Origin: Mumia xiangluensis
GTDB lineage: Bacteria > Actinomycetota > Actinomycetes > Propionibacteriales > Nocardioidaceae
Direction of reading: 5' to 3'
Assembly (NCBI RefSeq): GCF_010994095.1
Contig: NZ_WJYO01000002.1
Coordinates: 248,001 to 312,000 of the forward strand
DNA: 64,000 nt
The notes under the pieces were generated by a model. It was not told the DNA's origin and ran no database searches. It saw only the letters and a program-made list of their open reading frames with translations. Shown in pieces: positions 34,873 through 44,431 of the stretch (the first letter of the stretch is position 1; each line of letters starts with the position of its first letter). Position numbers and translations under genes: made by a program.

Positions 34873-35628
34873 TCAGTCGGTGATGCCGCCGACGAGGCCG
34901 CCGATCCCGAAGGTGAGCGCCGCCGCGGCACTGCCGAGGACGAGCTGACGCAGCCCGCCGAACCACCACGGACGATCGGTGAGCGCCGTGACGAGGGCTC
35001 CGGTCCCGAACAGCGCCACGAGCGACGCTGCGACGGTCGGGCCCAGAGACGTGATCCCGAGCATCAGCGGGAGGAGCGGGATCAACGCTCCGAGCGCGAA
35101 CGACAGGAACGACGAGACCGCGGCAAGCATCGGGGACGGCAGGTCGGTGACGTCGATGCCGAACTCCTCCCGGGCATGGACGCGTACGGCGTTGTCGGGG
35201 TCGGAGTGGATCTGCTCGGCGACCTCGCGGGCAACGTCCTCGTCCACGCCCTTCGCCACGAACATCGAGGCCAGCTCGGCCTGCTCCTGCGCGTCGTCGC
35301 GGAGGATCTGGCGGCGCTCCCTCGACACCTCGGCGCGCGCGAGCTCCGCCTGGCTCGCGACGGACGTGTACTCGCCGACGGCCATCGAGAACGCCCCCGC
35401 CGCCAGGCCCGCGACACCGGCCACGATCACCGGCGTCGGGTCGCTCGTCCCCCCGGCCATGCCCATGATCAGGGCGAAGTTGGAGACCAGGCCGTCCGAG
35501 GCGCCGAACACCGCTGGCCGGAGCCAGCCGCCGGTGACGTCGTGGTGCTCCTCGCCGATCGTCGCGGGGTCGGGGAGGGGGTACGGCGCGGGACGAGCCG
35601 CGTCGTCAGGCGTCGGGGCCTCGGTCAT
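34873..35628 (-). CDS. VIT1/CCC1 family transporter
   Basis: 251 residues with five membrane helices: two near the N-terminus (RPAVFGASDGLVSNFALIMGMAG, GVAGLAAGAFSMAVGEYTSV), a hydrophilic, helical metal-binding stretch of about 75 residues rich in Glu/Asp/Gln, then three C-terminal helices. The order and the GASDG and GEY motifs define the vacuolar iron transporter 1/CCC1 family, which moves Fe2+ or Mn2+. ATG at 35628 has TAGATT 6 bases upstream. It follows lgt by 9 bases but has its own promoter. Confidence 0.88.
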   Translation of the reverse strand: MTEAPTPDDAARPAPYPLPDPATIGEEHHDVTGGWLRPAVFGASDGLVSNFALIMGMAGGTSDPTPVIVAGVAGLAAGAFSMAVGEYTSVASQAELARAEVSRERRQILRDDAQEQAELASMFVAKGVDEDVAREVAEQIHSDPDNAVRVHAREEFGIDVTDLPSPMLAAVSSFLSFALGALIPLLPLMLGITSLGPTVAASLVALFGTGALVTALTDRPWWFGGLRQLVLGSAAAALTFGIGGLVGGITD

Positions 35629-35634
35629 GCCTCG

Positions 35635-35640
35635 AATCTA
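35635..35640 (-). promoter_or_regulatory. Predicted -10 box of leaderless VIT1 gene
   Basis: TAGATT, 6 bases before the ATG at 35628. Its first three bases are the TAG stop codon of lgt. Confidence 0.45.
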
Positions 35641-36627
35641 CGACCGCGGAGCCTCGTCGTCACCCGCAGGAGCCGTGTCGTCGGCGGCCGGTGCCGTGTC
35701 GCCGGCCCGCGGTTCCGCGTCGTCGGCGGCGGGTGCGGTGTCGCCATCGGCGGGCGCCGTGTCGTCGTCGGCCGCCTCCCCATCCGCGGCGGCGGCATCC
35801 TTGTCGACCTGCACGACGTCCTCCCGTGCGCCGCGCCCGGACTTCGTCAGCCAGACGAAGAGGGCGATCGCGGCCACGAAGAGGACGATCGACGTCCACT
35901 GGTTCAAGCGGAGCCCGAGGAGCTCGTGCGCGGTGTCGATGCGCAGGCCTTCGATCCAGAATCGGCCGGCGGTGTAGATCGCGACGTACAGCGCGACGAC
36001 CCGGCCGCCACCGAGCCGGAAGCGCCGGTCGGCCCAGATCAGGAGGAAGAAGCCGGCGAGGTTCCAGAGGGACTCGTACAGGAAGGTCGCATGGAACGTC
36101 TCGTACTGCTCGTAGCCGGCGGGGCGGTGCGCCGCGTCGATCTCGAGGCCCCACGGCAGCGTCGTCGGGCTGCCGAACAACTCCTGGTTGAACCAGTTGC
36201 CGAAGCGGCCGATCGCCTGCCCGAGGAGGACGCCGGGGGCGAGCGCGTCGGCGAGCGGCGCGAAGCGGATGCCGTACCGGCGGCAGCCGATGTAGGCGCC
36301 GACGGCGCCGAGCGAGATGGCGCCCCAGATGCCGAGGCCGCCCTCCCAAATGTAGAGGGCGCGGACCGGGTCGCGGCCGGCGGCGAAGTAGAGCTCGGGG
36401 TTGGTGACCACGTGGTACAGACGTGCGCCGACGAGTCCGAACGGGATCGCCCAGATGGCCACGTCCGCGACCGCACCAGGCTTGCCGCCGCGCGCCTGGA
36501 ACCGCTTGTCGCCGACCCAGATCGCGGCGACGACCCCGGCGATGATGCAGAGCGCGTACGCACGGATCGGGAACGGCCCGAGGTGCCAGACCGACTCCGA
36601 CGGGCTCGGGATGGAAGCGAGGATCAC
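35638..36627 (-). CDS. lgt: Prolipoprotein diacylglyceryl transferase
   Basis: 329 residues. Seven membrane helices and the Lgt signature GRFGNWFNQELFGSP near residue 140; also WEGGLGIWGA and the C-terminal GRFWIEGLR. Lgt moves diacylglycerol from phosphatidylglycerol to the lipobox Cys of lipoproteins such as LivJ. After the last helix comes an unusual tail of about 65 residues rich in Asp/Ala/Pro with a repeated DTAPA unit; this is not needed in shorter homologues. GTG at 36627 overlaps the trpA stop by 4 bases, so lgt is the last gene of the trp transcript. Confidence 0.95.
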   Translation of the reverse strand: MILASIPSPSESVWHLGPFPIRAYALCIIAGVVAAIWVGDKRFQARGGKPGAVADVAIWAIPFGLVGARLYHVVTNPELYFAAGRDPVRALYIWEGGLGIWGAISLGAVGAYIGCRRYGIRFAPLADALAPGVLLGQAIGRFGNWFNQELFGSPTTLPWGLEIDAAHRPAGYEQYETFHATFLYESLWNLAGFFLLIWADRRFRLGGGRVVALYVAIYTAGRFWIEGLRIDTAHELLGLRLNQWTSIVLFVAAIALFVWLTKSGRGAREDVVQVDKDAAAADGEAADDDTAPADGDTAPAADDAEPRAGDTAPAADDTAPAGDDEAPRS

Positions 36628-37469
36628 GCGAGTGCTCCCTTGTCTGCGCTGGTCTGGTCGGGTGCCGTACGGGCTCGCTCGACGCCGGCCCGGAGGTCCT
36701 CGGCGAGAGCACGGACGGACGCGATGCCCGCCGTGGTGTCGGACCCGGCCTCGAGCAGCCGGGCCACGAGCGCCGATCCGACGATCACGGCGTCGGCGAA
36801 CGCACCGACCTCGGCAGCCTGGTCGCCGTTGCTCACCCCGAGCCCGACGCCGACCGGGATGTCGCTCACCTGCTTGACGCGGCCGACGAGGGTGGGTGCA
36901 GCGCTGCTCGTCGCCGTCCGCGACCCCGTCACGCCCATCACCGAGGTGGCGTACAGGAAGCCGCTCGAGGCCTGCGCGGTCATCGCGATGCGCTCGTCGG
37001 TCGACGACGGCGCGACGAGGAAGACGCGGTCGAGCCCGTGCGTCGTAGAGGACTCGATCCACTCCGACGCCTCGTCGGGGATCAGGTCCGGAGTGATGAG
37101 GCCCGCTCCCCCGGCGGCGGCCAGACGCGCGGCGAATCCGTCCACGCCCATCCGCTCGACCGGGTTCCAATAGGTCATGACGAGGGTCGGCGCGCCGGTC
37201 GCGGCCACGGCCTCGACCGTGTCGAACACGTCGGCGACCCGGAAGCCGGCGCGCAGTGCAGCGTCGGCGGCCTTCTGGATGGTCGGCCCGTCCATGACCG
37301 GGTCGGAGTACGGGAGGCCGACCTCGACGATGTCGACGCCGCCCTCGACCATCGCCACCATCGCGTCGATCGCCGTCTGCTTGTCCGGGAAGCCGGTCGG
37401 CAGGTAGCCGACCAGCGCGGGACGCCCTTCGGCACGGACCCGTGCCAGGGTGTCGGACAGCGCGGTCAT
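36624..37469 (-). CDS. trpA: Tryptophan synthase alpha subunit
   Basis: 281 residues, TIM barrel. Catalytic Glu and Asp lie in [20 protein letters not shown] (about 50-70); phosphate-binding [12 protein letters not shown] and VIVGSALV near the C-terminus. It cleaves indole-3-glycerol phosphate and channels indole to TrpB. Start ATG 37469 overlaps the trpB end by 4 bases; its own end overlaps the lgt start. Confidence 0.96.
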   Translation of the reverse strand: MTALSDTLARVRAEGRPALVGYLPTGFPDKQTAIDAMVAMVEGGVDIVEVGLPYSDPVMDGPTIQKAADAALRAGFRVADVFDTVEAVAATGAPTLVMTYWNPVERMGVDGFAARLAAAGGAGLITPDLIPDEASEWIESSTTHGLDRVFLVAPSSTDERIAMTAQASSGFLYATSVMGVTGSRTATSSAAPTLVGRVKQVSDIPVGVGLGVSNGDQAAEVGAFADAVIVGSALVARLLEAGSDTTAGIASVRALAEDLRAGVERARTAPDQTSADKGALA

Positions 37470-38713
37470 GCGTCCTCCTCGGAGAGCAGCCCGAAGTAGG
37501 TGGCTGCCGTGTGAGCGTCCTTGTCGCCGCGGCCGGACAGGTTGACGAGGATCGTCGGCGTGCGTCCGAGCTCCGCCGTCAGGGTCGGCACGATCCGGAG
37601 CGCTCCCGCGACGGCGTGCGCGGACTCGATCGCGGGGATGATGCCCTCGGTCTTGCAGAGCAGGTCGAACGCGGCCATCGCCTCGTCGTCGGTGACCGGC
37701 TCGTACGAGACGCGCCCCGTCTCGGCGAGGTAGGCGTGCTCCGGGCCCACACCCGGGTAGTCCAGACCTGCCGAGATCGAGTGCGACTCGATCGTCTGCC
37801 CGTCCTCGTCCTGGAGGAGGTACGAGCGCGTCCCGTGGAGGACGCCGACGTCACCCGCGGTGATCGTCGCGGCGTGACGACCGGTGTCGAAGCCGTCACC
37901 GCCCGCCTCGAAGCCGTACAGGCGCACGTCGGCGTCCTCGAGGAACGCCGTGAACAGGCCGATCGCGTTGGAGCCGCCGCCGACGCACGCCGCCGCGGCG
38001 TCCGGCAGTGCGCCTGTCAACTCGTGGACCTGTGCGCGCGCCTCGTCGCCGATCCCACGGGTCAGGTCGCGGACGATCTCGGGGAACGGGTGCGCGCCTG
38101 CCGCCGTACCGAGCAGGTAGTGCGTGTCGTCGACGGTGCTGACCCAGTCACGCAGCGCCTCGTTGATGGCGTCCTTGAGGGTGCGGCTGCCTGTGGTCAC
38201 CGGGATGACCGTCGCGCCGAGCATCTTCATGCGGGCGACGTTGAGCGCCTGCCGCTCGGTGTCGACCTCGCCCATGTAGACGACGCACTCGAGGTCGAGG
38301 TACGCGCAGGCCGTCGCGGAGGCCACACCGTGCTGGCCCGCACCGGTCTCGGCGATCACCCGCCGCTTGCCCATCCGGCGGGTCAGCAGCGCCTGGCCCA
38401 GGACGTTGCGGATCTTGTGCGCGCCCGTGTGGTTCAGGTCCTCGCGCTTGAGCAGGACGCGGGCGCCGACGCGTTCGGACAGACGCGACGCCTCGTACAG
38501 CGGACTGGGAAGGTTCGCGTACTCGCGGAACATGCGGTCCAGCTCGTTCACGAACGTCGGGTCCTGCTTGGCCTCACGCCACGCGCGCTCGAGCTCGTCG
38601 AGCGGGGCGATCAGAGCCTCGGGCATGAATCGCCCGCCGAAACGGCCGAAGTGGCCGTGCTCGTCGGGGAGCGTCGTACGTTGCTGGTCGGCCGAGGCGG
38701 CAGAGCTGAACAT
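37466..38713 (-). CDS. trpB: Tryptophan synthase beta subunit
   Basis: 415 residues, PLP enzyme joining indole and serine. The PLP Lys lies in [18 protein letters not shown] near residue 100; the phosphate cup GGGSNAIG and substrate-site [10 protein letters not shown] are intact. TrpB1 type by length. ATG at 38713, 66 bases after the trpC stop, so trpCBA plus lgt form one likely operon. Confidence 0.97.
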   Translation of the reverse strand: MFSSAASADQQRTTLPDEHGHFGRFGGRFMPEALIAPLDELERAWREAKQDPTFVNELDRMFREYANLPSPLYEASRLSERVGARVLLKREDLNHTGAHKIRNVLGQALLTRRMGKRRVIAETGAGQHGVASATACAYLDLECVVYMGEVDTERQALNVARMKMLGATVIPVTTGSRTLKDAINEALRDWVSTVDDTHYLLGTAAGAHPFPEIVRDLTRGIGDEARAQVHELTGALPDAAAACVGGGSNAIGLFTAFLEDADVRLYGFEAGGDGFDTGRHAATITAGDVGVLHGTRSYLLQDEDGQTIESHSISAGLDYPGVGPEHAYLAETGRVSYEPVTDDEAMAAFDLLCKTEGIIPAIESAHAVAGALRIVPTLTAELGRTPTILVNLSGRGDKDAHTAATYFGLLSEEDA

Positions 38714-38779
38714 GGGTCGATCCTTGCAGGTGGCGTCAACACACAGTGCGACGGGCGATGGGGGCCGGAGCGGGTCCGG

Positions 38780-39586
38780 TCACCATCGGTGCTGCAGAGC
38801 GGGGTGCGACCCCGCCGCGACCAGGTCGGCCACCGTCGAGCGGGGGTTGCCTCCGGTCACGAGCGTCTCCCCCACCAGGACGACCTGGGCGCCGGAGCGT
38901 GCGTACTCGATGACGTCCTTCGTGTCGCGCACACCGGACTCGGCGACCTTGACGACCGTGTCAGGGATGAGGGGAGCAAGCCGCGAGAACGTCGTACGGT
39001 CGATCTCGAGCGTCTTGAGGTTGCGGGCGTTGACCCCGACGAGGTCGGCGCCGGCGGCGACCGCACGCTCGACCTCCTCCTCGTCGTGCACCTCGACCAG
39101 CGGGGTGAGACCGATCGAGCGAGCCCGCTCGATCAGCGACTCGAGCGCCGACTGGTCCAGCGCGGCGACGATCAGGAGGGCCATGTCGGCGCCGGCCGCG
39201 CGAGCCTCCCACAGCTGGTAGGAGGTGGTGATGAAGTCCTTGCGGAGCACGGGGCAGGCGACCTGGCCGCGGACGGCGCGGAGGTCGTCGAGGCTGCCGG
39301 AGAACCGACGCTGCTCGGTGAGCACCGAGATCGCCGCAGCACCTCCTGCCGCGTAGTCGACCGCCAGCGCGGCAGGGTCCTTGATGGCCGCGAGCGATCC
39401 CTTGGACGGGCTGGCACGCTTGACCTCGGCGATGACCGAGACACCATCGGCACGGAAGGTCGGCATCGGGTCGAGCGCGGGATCCTGCCGGCCTGCGCGC
39501 TCCTTGAGATCCGCCAAGGGCACGGTCGCCATCCGAGACTCGAGGTCCTCGAGGACTCCCGCGATGATGTCGTCGAGAACGGACAT
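38780..39586 (-). CDS. trpC: Indole-3-glycerol phosphate synthase
   Basis: 268 residues, TIM barrel. Catalytic Lys in [13 protein letters not shown], general acid Lys in CPVLRKDFI, and [14 protein letters not shown] and VAESGVR near the C-terminal phosphate site. It converts carboxyphenylamino-deoxyribulose phosphate to indole glycerol phosphate. ATG at 39586 is the family's start; upstream frame is not conserved. First gene of the trpC-trpB-trpA-lgt transcript. trpE and trpD, which in relatives lie nearby, are not in this window. Confidence 0.96.
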   Translation of the reverse strand: MSVLDDIIAGVLEDLESRMATVPLADLKERAGRQDPALDPMPTFRADGVSVIAEVKRASPSKGSLAAIKDPAALAVDYAAGGAAAISVLTEQRRFSGSLDDLRAVRGQVACPVLRKDFITTSYQLWEARAAGADMALLIVAALDQSALESLIERARSIGLTPLVEVHDEEEVERAVAAGADLVGVNARNLKTLEIDRTTFSRLAPLIPDTVVKVAESGVRDTKDVIEYARSGAQVVLVGETLVTGGNPRSTVADLVAAGSHPALQHRW

Positions 39587-39592
39587 CGCCGG

Positions 39593-39659
39593 ACCTACCT
39601 TCCCACCCGTGGTCGCCGGAGCATGATCCCCGAGGTAACCGACCTTTCCCACCAGAGTA
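39593..39659 (-). promoter_or_regulatory. trpC promoter and leader with repeated motif
   Basis: TACTCT (39659-39654, minus strand) is a -10 candidate about 70 bases before trpC. The leader contains the near-repeat GGTGGGAAAGGTCGGT (39654-39639) and GGTGGGAAGGTAGGT (39607-39593). A nine-codon open frame lies between but holds no Trp codon. No attenuator hairpin was recognised. Confidence 0.35.
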
Positions 39660-39767
39660 TCCAGCCCGCTGTGCGCGAGGTCACCGCCCCCTGATCGGCC
39701 TCGCGGTAGGGCAGGATGCTCGCTGCGCGGCAGCGGCATCGTGCGGCGCCCCGACCGAGAGGCTGCT

Positions 39768-40136
39768 GTGAGCACTCCCCCGCCGCCTGGCCCCTACGAC
39801 TTCGACCCCTCACAACCGTCCGACGGCTACGGCGCACCACAGCCGCCGTACTCGCCGTATCCTCCGCACGGCTACCCGTACGCCCCGCCCCCCACCTCGG
39901 CGCTGGCGACCTGGGCGCTCGTGACCGGCATCCTCGGCCTGGCGTGCTGTGGAGTGTTCGGCATCGTGGGCATCCTCCTGGGTGTCCTCGCCAAGAAGGA
40001 GATCGCCGCCTCCCAGGGCGGCCTCGGCGGCGAGGGACTCGCCATGACCGGGATCATCCTCGGCATCATCTCGGCCGTCCTCAGCGTTCTCGCCGTCGTC
40101 GGCTACGCCGTCCTGGTCATGCTCGCCGAGAGCTGA
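39768..40136 (+). CDS. DUF4190 domain membrane protein
   Basis: 122 residues: a Pro/Tyr-rich cytosolic lead ([15 protein letters not shown]), then two membrane helices ([31 protein letters not shown] in parts, and [22 protein letters not shown] region) with the DUF4190 feature [21 protein letters not shown] between them. Function unknown; such proteins often accompany envelope genes. GTG at 39768 follows GAGAGG by 6 bases. It is transcribed away from trpC. Confidence 0.75.
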   Translation: MSTPPPPGPYDFDPSQPSDGYGAPQPPYSPYPPHGYPYAPPPTSALATWALVTGILGLACCGVFGIVGILLGVLAKKEIAASQGGLGGEGLAMTGIILGIISAVLSVLAVVGYAVLVMLAES

Positions 40137-40156
40137 CGGCTGGCGCCGGCGGCCGC

Positions 40157-40588
40157 TCATGAGCCGAGCCAGGCACCCCACGGAGTGTTGCGGACGATCC
40201 AGAACACGCCCATGACCGCAAGGAGCGCCAAGCCGGTCCGGGTGGAGAGCACGATCATGCGTGCCTGCGGATCGGCGAGCCTGCGCGGGATCCAGGCGAC
40301 GTACGCGACGGCGAGCGCCGCGACCAGCGCGACCGCGAGCACGTTGCTCGACAAGGCGACGCCGAGCTGGAGGTCGGTGAGCGCGTGCACCGCGCGCAAC
40401 CCACCGCAGCCGGGGCAGTCGAGCCCGGTGAGGGCGGCGAACGGGCAGAGCCCGTAGCTGCCGGAGAGGTTCGGGTCACGGAAGTGCAGCAAGGCCGCGA
40501 GACCGACCCCCGCCGCGCCCACCGCGAGCGGCGCACGGAGAGCGCGCCACGTCGAGGTGGCCGAGCGGGGACCGGCGGTGGCAGTCAC
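40157..40588 (-). CDS. DUF2752 family membrane protein
   Basis: 143 residues, three membrane helices. The family signature CPFAALTGLDCPGCGGLRAVHAL (Cys-Pro-x2-x-Leu-Thr-Gly then Cys-Pro-Gly-Cys-Gly-Gly-x-Arg) lies near residues 43-65. The cysteines may bind metal; the function is not known. GTG at 40588 overlaps the RDD gene stop by 4 bases. Often found between the Trp-associated membrane gene and trpC in Actinobacteria, as here. Confidence 0.85.
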   Translation of the reverse strand: MTATAGPRSATSTWRALRAPLAVGAAGVGLAALLHFRDPNLSGSYGLCPFAALTGLDCPGCGGLRAVHALTDLQLGVALSSNVLAVALVAALAVAYVAWIPRRLADPQARMIVLSTRTGLALLAVMGVFWIVRNTPWGAWLGS

Positions 40589-41268
40589 GCCTTCACGACC
40601 ACCGAGGACACGAGCATGTCGTGCCACGTCTGGTGCTTCTTGTCCCACAGCGGCCACAGCAGGTCCAGGAAGCAGATGCTGGAGAGCACGTAGTAGAGCA
40701 GCCAGCGCAGCACGCCCTTGCCTGCGCCCTGCGGCTGGCCGGTGCTCATCTCGATGACCGTGATCCCGAGGATCTGCTTGCCGAGGCTCTGACCGCCCTT
40801 GCCCTGGCGGATGCCCTGGTTCCAGATCTGGAACGCGAGGGCGACGACCACGGCGAGGATCACGAGGATGATCCCGAACGCGAAGACGCCCTCGTTGGTG
40901 ACCTCGCTCTCGGACGTGCCGAAGGGGTCCGTCTGGGTCTCGACGGAGGTGCCGAGCATGACGGCCCCGATGATGGCCGGGATCACCGCGACGAGGGTGC
41001 CGATCAGGCCGTCGATGATGAGCGCGCCGACACGCGACCACCAGCCGGCGTACGGGGTCGGTGGCTGGTACTCCGGGATCGGGGCATAACCGCCGCCGCC
41101 GTACTGGCCGTACTGCGGCGGCTGACCGTACGGCGGCTGCTGCGGCGGGTACGGCGGCTGCTGGCCATAGCCCGGCGGCGGCTGCTGACCGTACGGCGGC
41201 TGCTGACCGTACGGCGGCTGCTGCGGCTGCTGCGGCTGCTGCGGCGGGTACGGCGGCTGGTCGGACAT
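40585..41268 (-). CDS. RDD family membrane protein with Pro/Gln/Tyr-rich N-terminus
   Basis: 227 residues. The first 75 residues are low-complexity repeats of PPYGQQ and PPYPPQQ. The RDD domain follows (YAGWWSRVGALIIDGLIG, where family members have R and D), three or four membrane helices, and KGGQSLGKQILGITVI typical of RDD proteins. These are of unclear role, some act as ion antiporters. ATG at 41268, coupled to the DUF2752 gene. Confidence 0.82.
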   Translation of the reverse strand: MSDQPPYPPQQPQQPQQPPYGQQPPYGQQPPPGYGQQPPYPPQQPPYGQPPQYGQYGGGGYAPIPEYQPPTPYAGWWSRVGALIIDGLIGTLVAVIPAIIGAVMLGTSVETQTDPFGTSESEVTNEGVFAFGIILVILAVVVALAFQIWNQGIRQGKGGQSLGKQILGITVIEMSTGQPQGAGKGVLRWLLYYVLSSICFLDLLWPLWDKKHQTWHDMLVSSVVVKA

Positions 41269-41339
41269 CGTGTGCTCCCTTCGTCACCACGCCCGAGGGC
41301 GCAGTGCGTTCAACGCCTACGGAGCGCAGTCTGACGGAT

Positions 41340-41528
41340 TCAGTGCGCCTTGGCGCCGAGACCCGCCGCCGACATCACCTTGGCGACCACGGCCGAGCCG
41401 AGGGTGAGCGCGACGCCGATCCAGAACAGCACCCAGGCGGGGCCCATCAGCAGCGCGACACCGCCGACGGTGAAGCCGATCAGGCAGATGACGACTGCCG
41501 TCCAAGCGGCCGGGGAGGAACCATGCAT
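41340..41528 (-). CDS. HGxxPAAW family small membrane protein
   Basis: 62 residues. Starts MHGSSPAAWTAV, the HGxxPAAW signature, followed by two hydrophobic helices and a short polar end. The family is small, actinobacterial and uncharacterised, usually found in trp/his regions. ATG at 41528, with GAGAGG 9 bases upstream. Confidence 0.85.
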   Translation of the reverse strand: MHGSSPAAWTAVVICLIGFTVGGVALLMGPAWVLFWIGVALTLGSAVVAKVMSAAGLGAKAH

Positions 41529-41617
41529 CGTGCAAACCTCTCTAGGGCGTGTCGTGCCTCGAAGCGCGAGCGTGCTCGAGGCGAGCTCGCGGACGAGCGG
41601 GAGGGGACGAGCCCAGC

Positions 41618-42196
41618 CTAGACGGTCGGGTCCTCACCGCGGTCGAGTGCCTTCCACGGATCGTCGTCGGTCTCGGCCTTCTGCTGACCGACCGAGTCGT
41701 AGCGCCGCCCCATCGACGGCCACTCGCGGCCCCAGCGGACGACGGCGAGCCCGGCGAGCGCCGGGAGCGCGAGCGCGACGAGGGTCGCCCATCGCCACAT
41801 CGTCCCGGTCGCGTCGTCGGCCAGCGACTCCTGCAGGGCAGCGTCGCCGGACATCGCCGGCGAGTCTGCGAGGGACACGACGAGCGCGTCGTGCAGCGCG
41901 TCGGAGCCGGTCAGCACGGCGATCATCGCGCCGAGCGACGCGAGCGTCACGATCACGCCGACCGCGGTCCGGATCCTGCCCGCGGTCGCCAGGACGGCGA
42001 CGGAGCCCGCGAGCGCGACGAGCGCGAGCCCGCCGACCACCGGCAGAGCGTCGTTGCCGCTCACTGCGACGGCGTCGCGAGCGAGCCCCTGCGTCTCGAC
42101 GGTGACCCTCGCCCACGGCTGCGAGGCAGCGAAGAACGCCGCTCCTGCACCGGCGACACCCAGCAGGACCGTCGTGCCGTAGCCGCGCGAGGTCAC
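41618..42196 (-). CDS. Trp biosynthesis-associated membrane protein (TIGR02234)
   Basis: 192 residues, four membrane helices. [16 protein letters not shown] near the N-terminus and the C-terminal [13 protein letters not shown] are the marks of the Trp-biosynthesis-associated membrane protein family, found beside trpE in most Actinobacteria. Its job is unknown. GTG at 42196 overlaps the hisI stop by 4 bases. trpE would be expected here between hisI and this gene but is absent. Confidence 0.85.
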   Translation of the reverse strand: MTSRGYGTTVLLGVAGAGAAFFAASQPWARVTVETQGLARDAVAVSGNDALPVVGGLALVALAGSVAVLATAGRIRTAVGVIVTLASLGAMIAVLTGSDALHDALVVSLADSPAMSGDAALQESLADDATGTMWRWATLVALALPALAGLAVVRWGREWPSMGRRYDSVGQQKAETDDDPWKALDRGEDPTV

Positions 42197-42561
42197 TGGT
42201 CCGGCTCGAGCAGGACGTCGGCGTCGAAGCAGGTGCGAGCACCCGTGTGACAGGCAGGACCGGTCTGCGCGACCTTGACCAGCAGGGTGTCTCCGTCGCA
42301 GTCGAGGCGAACTTCGCGGACGTGCTGGACGTTGCCCGAGGTCACGCCCTTGACCCAGTACTCGTGGCGGCTGCGGCTCCAGAACGTCGAGCGGCGCGTG
42401 GTGAGCGTACGGCGGAGCGCCTCGTCGTCCATCCAGCCGACCATCAGCACCTCGTGCGTGTCGGCCTCCTGGACGACGGCGGGCACGAGGCCGTCGGCGT
42501 CGCGCTTGAGGCGGGCCGCGATCGCGGGATCGAGGCGTGCGGAGTCAGTCACGTCGTTCAT
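42193..42561 (-). CDS. hisI: Phosphoribosyl-AMP cyclohydrolase
   Basis: 122 residues, single-domain HisI (no HisE part). [21 protein letters not shown] and [11 protein letters not shown], then Cys residues for zinc ([12 protein letters not shown]). It opens the purine ring of phosphoribosyl-AMP in histidine synthesis. ATG at 42561 overlaps the end of the preceding ABC transporter gene by 17 bases, so it is translated from the same message. Confidence 0.95.
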   Translation of the reverse strand: MNDVTDSARLDPAIAARLKRDADGLVPAVVQEADTHEVLMVGWMDDEALRRTLTTRRSTFWSRSRHEYWVKGVTSGNVQHVREVRLDCDGDTLLVKVAQTGPACHTGARTCFDADVLLEPDQ

Positions 42562-44431
42562 TCTCCCAGGCGACGCCAGCCGCGTCGTCGAGACCGTCGA
42601 CCGTACGGGCGGCGTCGATCCCCAGGTGGGCCTGCGCGATCCAGGACGCGTGCAGGCGGGCGTACGCGCCGTCCTGGGCCACGAGCGCTTCGTGCGGCCC
42701 GTCCTCGACGAGCCGGCCCGTGTCGAAGACGAGGACGCGGTCGGCGCCCTCGGCGGTGGAGAGACGGTGCGCGATGACGACGGAGGTGCGCCCGGCGAGG
42801 AGGTGCTCGAGCGCACGCGAGGCGCGCATCTCGGTCTGCGGGTCGACCGCGCTCGTCGCCTCATCGAGGACCAGCAGGTCCGGGTCCGCGAGATAGGCCC
42901 GCACCAGCGACACCAGCTGCCGCTCCCCTGCGGACAGGGACTCGCCGCGCTGCCCGACCTCGGTGTCGAGGCCGTCCGGAAGGGTTGCGTACCAGTCGTC
43001 GATCCCGAGCGCCGTGAACGCCGCCCGCATCTGGTCGCGCGAGGCGGACAGGTCGCCGTAGCGCAGGTTGTCGGCCAGCGAGGCGTCGAAGAGGAAGCCC
43101 TCCTGCGGCACCATCACGACCCGGGCGCGCAGATCGGCGAACCCGACCTCGCGCAGGTCCACCCCGTCGAGGGCGACCGTGCCGGCGCTCGGATCGGAGA
43201 GCCGCGTGAGGAGCTTGGCGAACGTGCTCTTGCCCGACCCGGTCTCCCCCACCACCGCGACGCGTTGGCGCGCCGGGATGGTGAGGTCGACGTCGTGCAG
43301 GACGTCGGGCCCGCCCGGGTAGGCGAACCGGACGTGGTCGAACGCGACCTCCAGCGCCCCCTTCGGGAGCGGCACCGCCCCGGCGCCGGGGTCACGGACG
43401 TCGGCCGGCGTGTCGAGGATCTCGATCACGCGGCGCCACGACGAGATCGCGTTCTGGGCGTCGGTGAGGACCTGCGTCGCCGACTGGACAGGACCGACGA
43501 AGAGCGACACGAGGAACGCGAACGCGACGACGCCGCCGAGCGTCAGGTCGCCGGCGACACCGAGCATCACCCCGACCACGATCACGGCGGCGTTCGCGAG
43601 GCCGCTGGCCACACCGGCCGAGGCGAACGTGCCTGCCACGATGCGCTGCGCCTTGACGTTGGCCCGGAGGTTGACGTCGATCGCGTCGTCGATGCGCCGC
43701 TGCGTGCGGTGCTCCACGGCGTACGAGCGGACGACCGAGGCGCCCACGACCGGCTCGGCGATCACGCCGAGCATGCCCCCGACCGTCGCGCGGACCGTGT
43801 CGTACGCCCGCGACATGTGGCCCTGCAGGACGACCAGGGTGATCACCAGCGGCAGGAAGCACACCCACACCACCACGGTGAGCTGCCAGCTGTAGAACAG
43901 CATGACCACGGTCGCGACCAGCACCTGCCCGATGCTGGTGACGAACGTGATCCCGTTGAACTGGAGGAACAGCGAGACCTGGTCGATGTCGGAGGTGACG
44001 CGGGAGACCAGCGCCCCGCGGCGCTCGCGGTTCTGGGTGAGGACCGACAGGTCGTGCACATGACGGAAGGCCTTGACGCGCAGGTCGGCGAGGCCTCGCT
44101 CGCTCGCGGTGAACAGCCGCACCTTCATCGCCCACGCGCACAGCCCGGTCAGCAGGACGACGAGCGCCGCGACGCCGCTCCACCGCAGGACGACGCCCTC
44201 GTCCGGTCCGCCGTCGGCGGCCAGCCCGCGGTCGATCGCCACCTGGACCACGATCGGGACGACGGCGCTGCCGACCGTGCTCAGCGCCGCCAGCAGCAAC
44301 GTCAGCGGGAGCCCGCGAGACAGCGAGGGCGACAGAGCAAAGCCGCGCCGGAGCACGGCGATGCCGCCCTCGCGGGGAGCGTCCAGACCCGGCACGGCCT
44401 GGGGCGTGGGGGCCGATCGGCCGATGCTCAC
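42545..44431 (-). CDS. ABC exporter half-transporter, catalytically complete subunit
   Basis: 628 residues: six-helix exporter domain (about 40-340), then ATPase. Walker [10 protein letters not shown], Walker [13 protein letters not shown] with catalytic Glu, and switch His in VIAHRLST are normal, but the signature reads LSAGE instead of LSGGQ. Paired with the neighbouring half-transporter (4-base overlap), whose Walker B and switch are altered, this gives a heterodimer with one consensus and one degenerate ATP site, as in TM287/288-type exporters. The substrate (drug, lipid or peptide) is unknown. It is embedded in the his operon between hisF and hisI. Confidence 0.88.
   Translation of the reverse strand: MSIGRSAPTPQAVPGLDAPREGGIAVLRRGFALSPSLSRGLPLTLLLAALSTVGSAVVPIVVQVAIDRGLAADGGPDEGVVLRWSGVAALVVLLTGLCAWAMKVRLFTASERGLADLRVKAFRHVHDLSVLTQNRERRGALVSRVTSDIDQVSLFLQFNGITFVTSIGQVLVATVVMLFYSWQLTVVVWVCFLPLVITLVVLQGHMSRAYDTVRATVGGMLGVIAEPVVGASVVRSYAVEHRTQRRIDDAIDVNLRANVKAQRIVAGTFASAGVASGLANAAVIVVGVMLGVAGDLTLGGVVAFAFLVSLFVGPVQSATQVLTDAQNAISSWRRVIEILDTPADVRDPGAGAVPLPKGALEVAFDHVRFAYPGGPDVLHDVDLTIPARQRVAVVGETGSGKSTFAKLLTRLSDPSAGTVALDGVDLREVGFADLRARVVMVPQEGFLFDASLADNLRYGDLSASRDQMRAAFTALGIDDWYATLPDGLDTEVGQRGESLSAGERQLVSLVRAYLADPDLLVLDEATSAVDPQTEMRASRALEHLLAGRTSVVIAHRLSTAEGADRVLVFDTGRLVEDGPHEALVAQDGAYARLHASWIAQAHLGIDAARTVDGLDDAAGVAWENERRD

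Noticed and set aside
39595-39625. Nine-codon trpC leader peptide
   Set aside because: It has no Trp codons and no attenuator hairpins, so it is not supported as a regulatory leader peptide.
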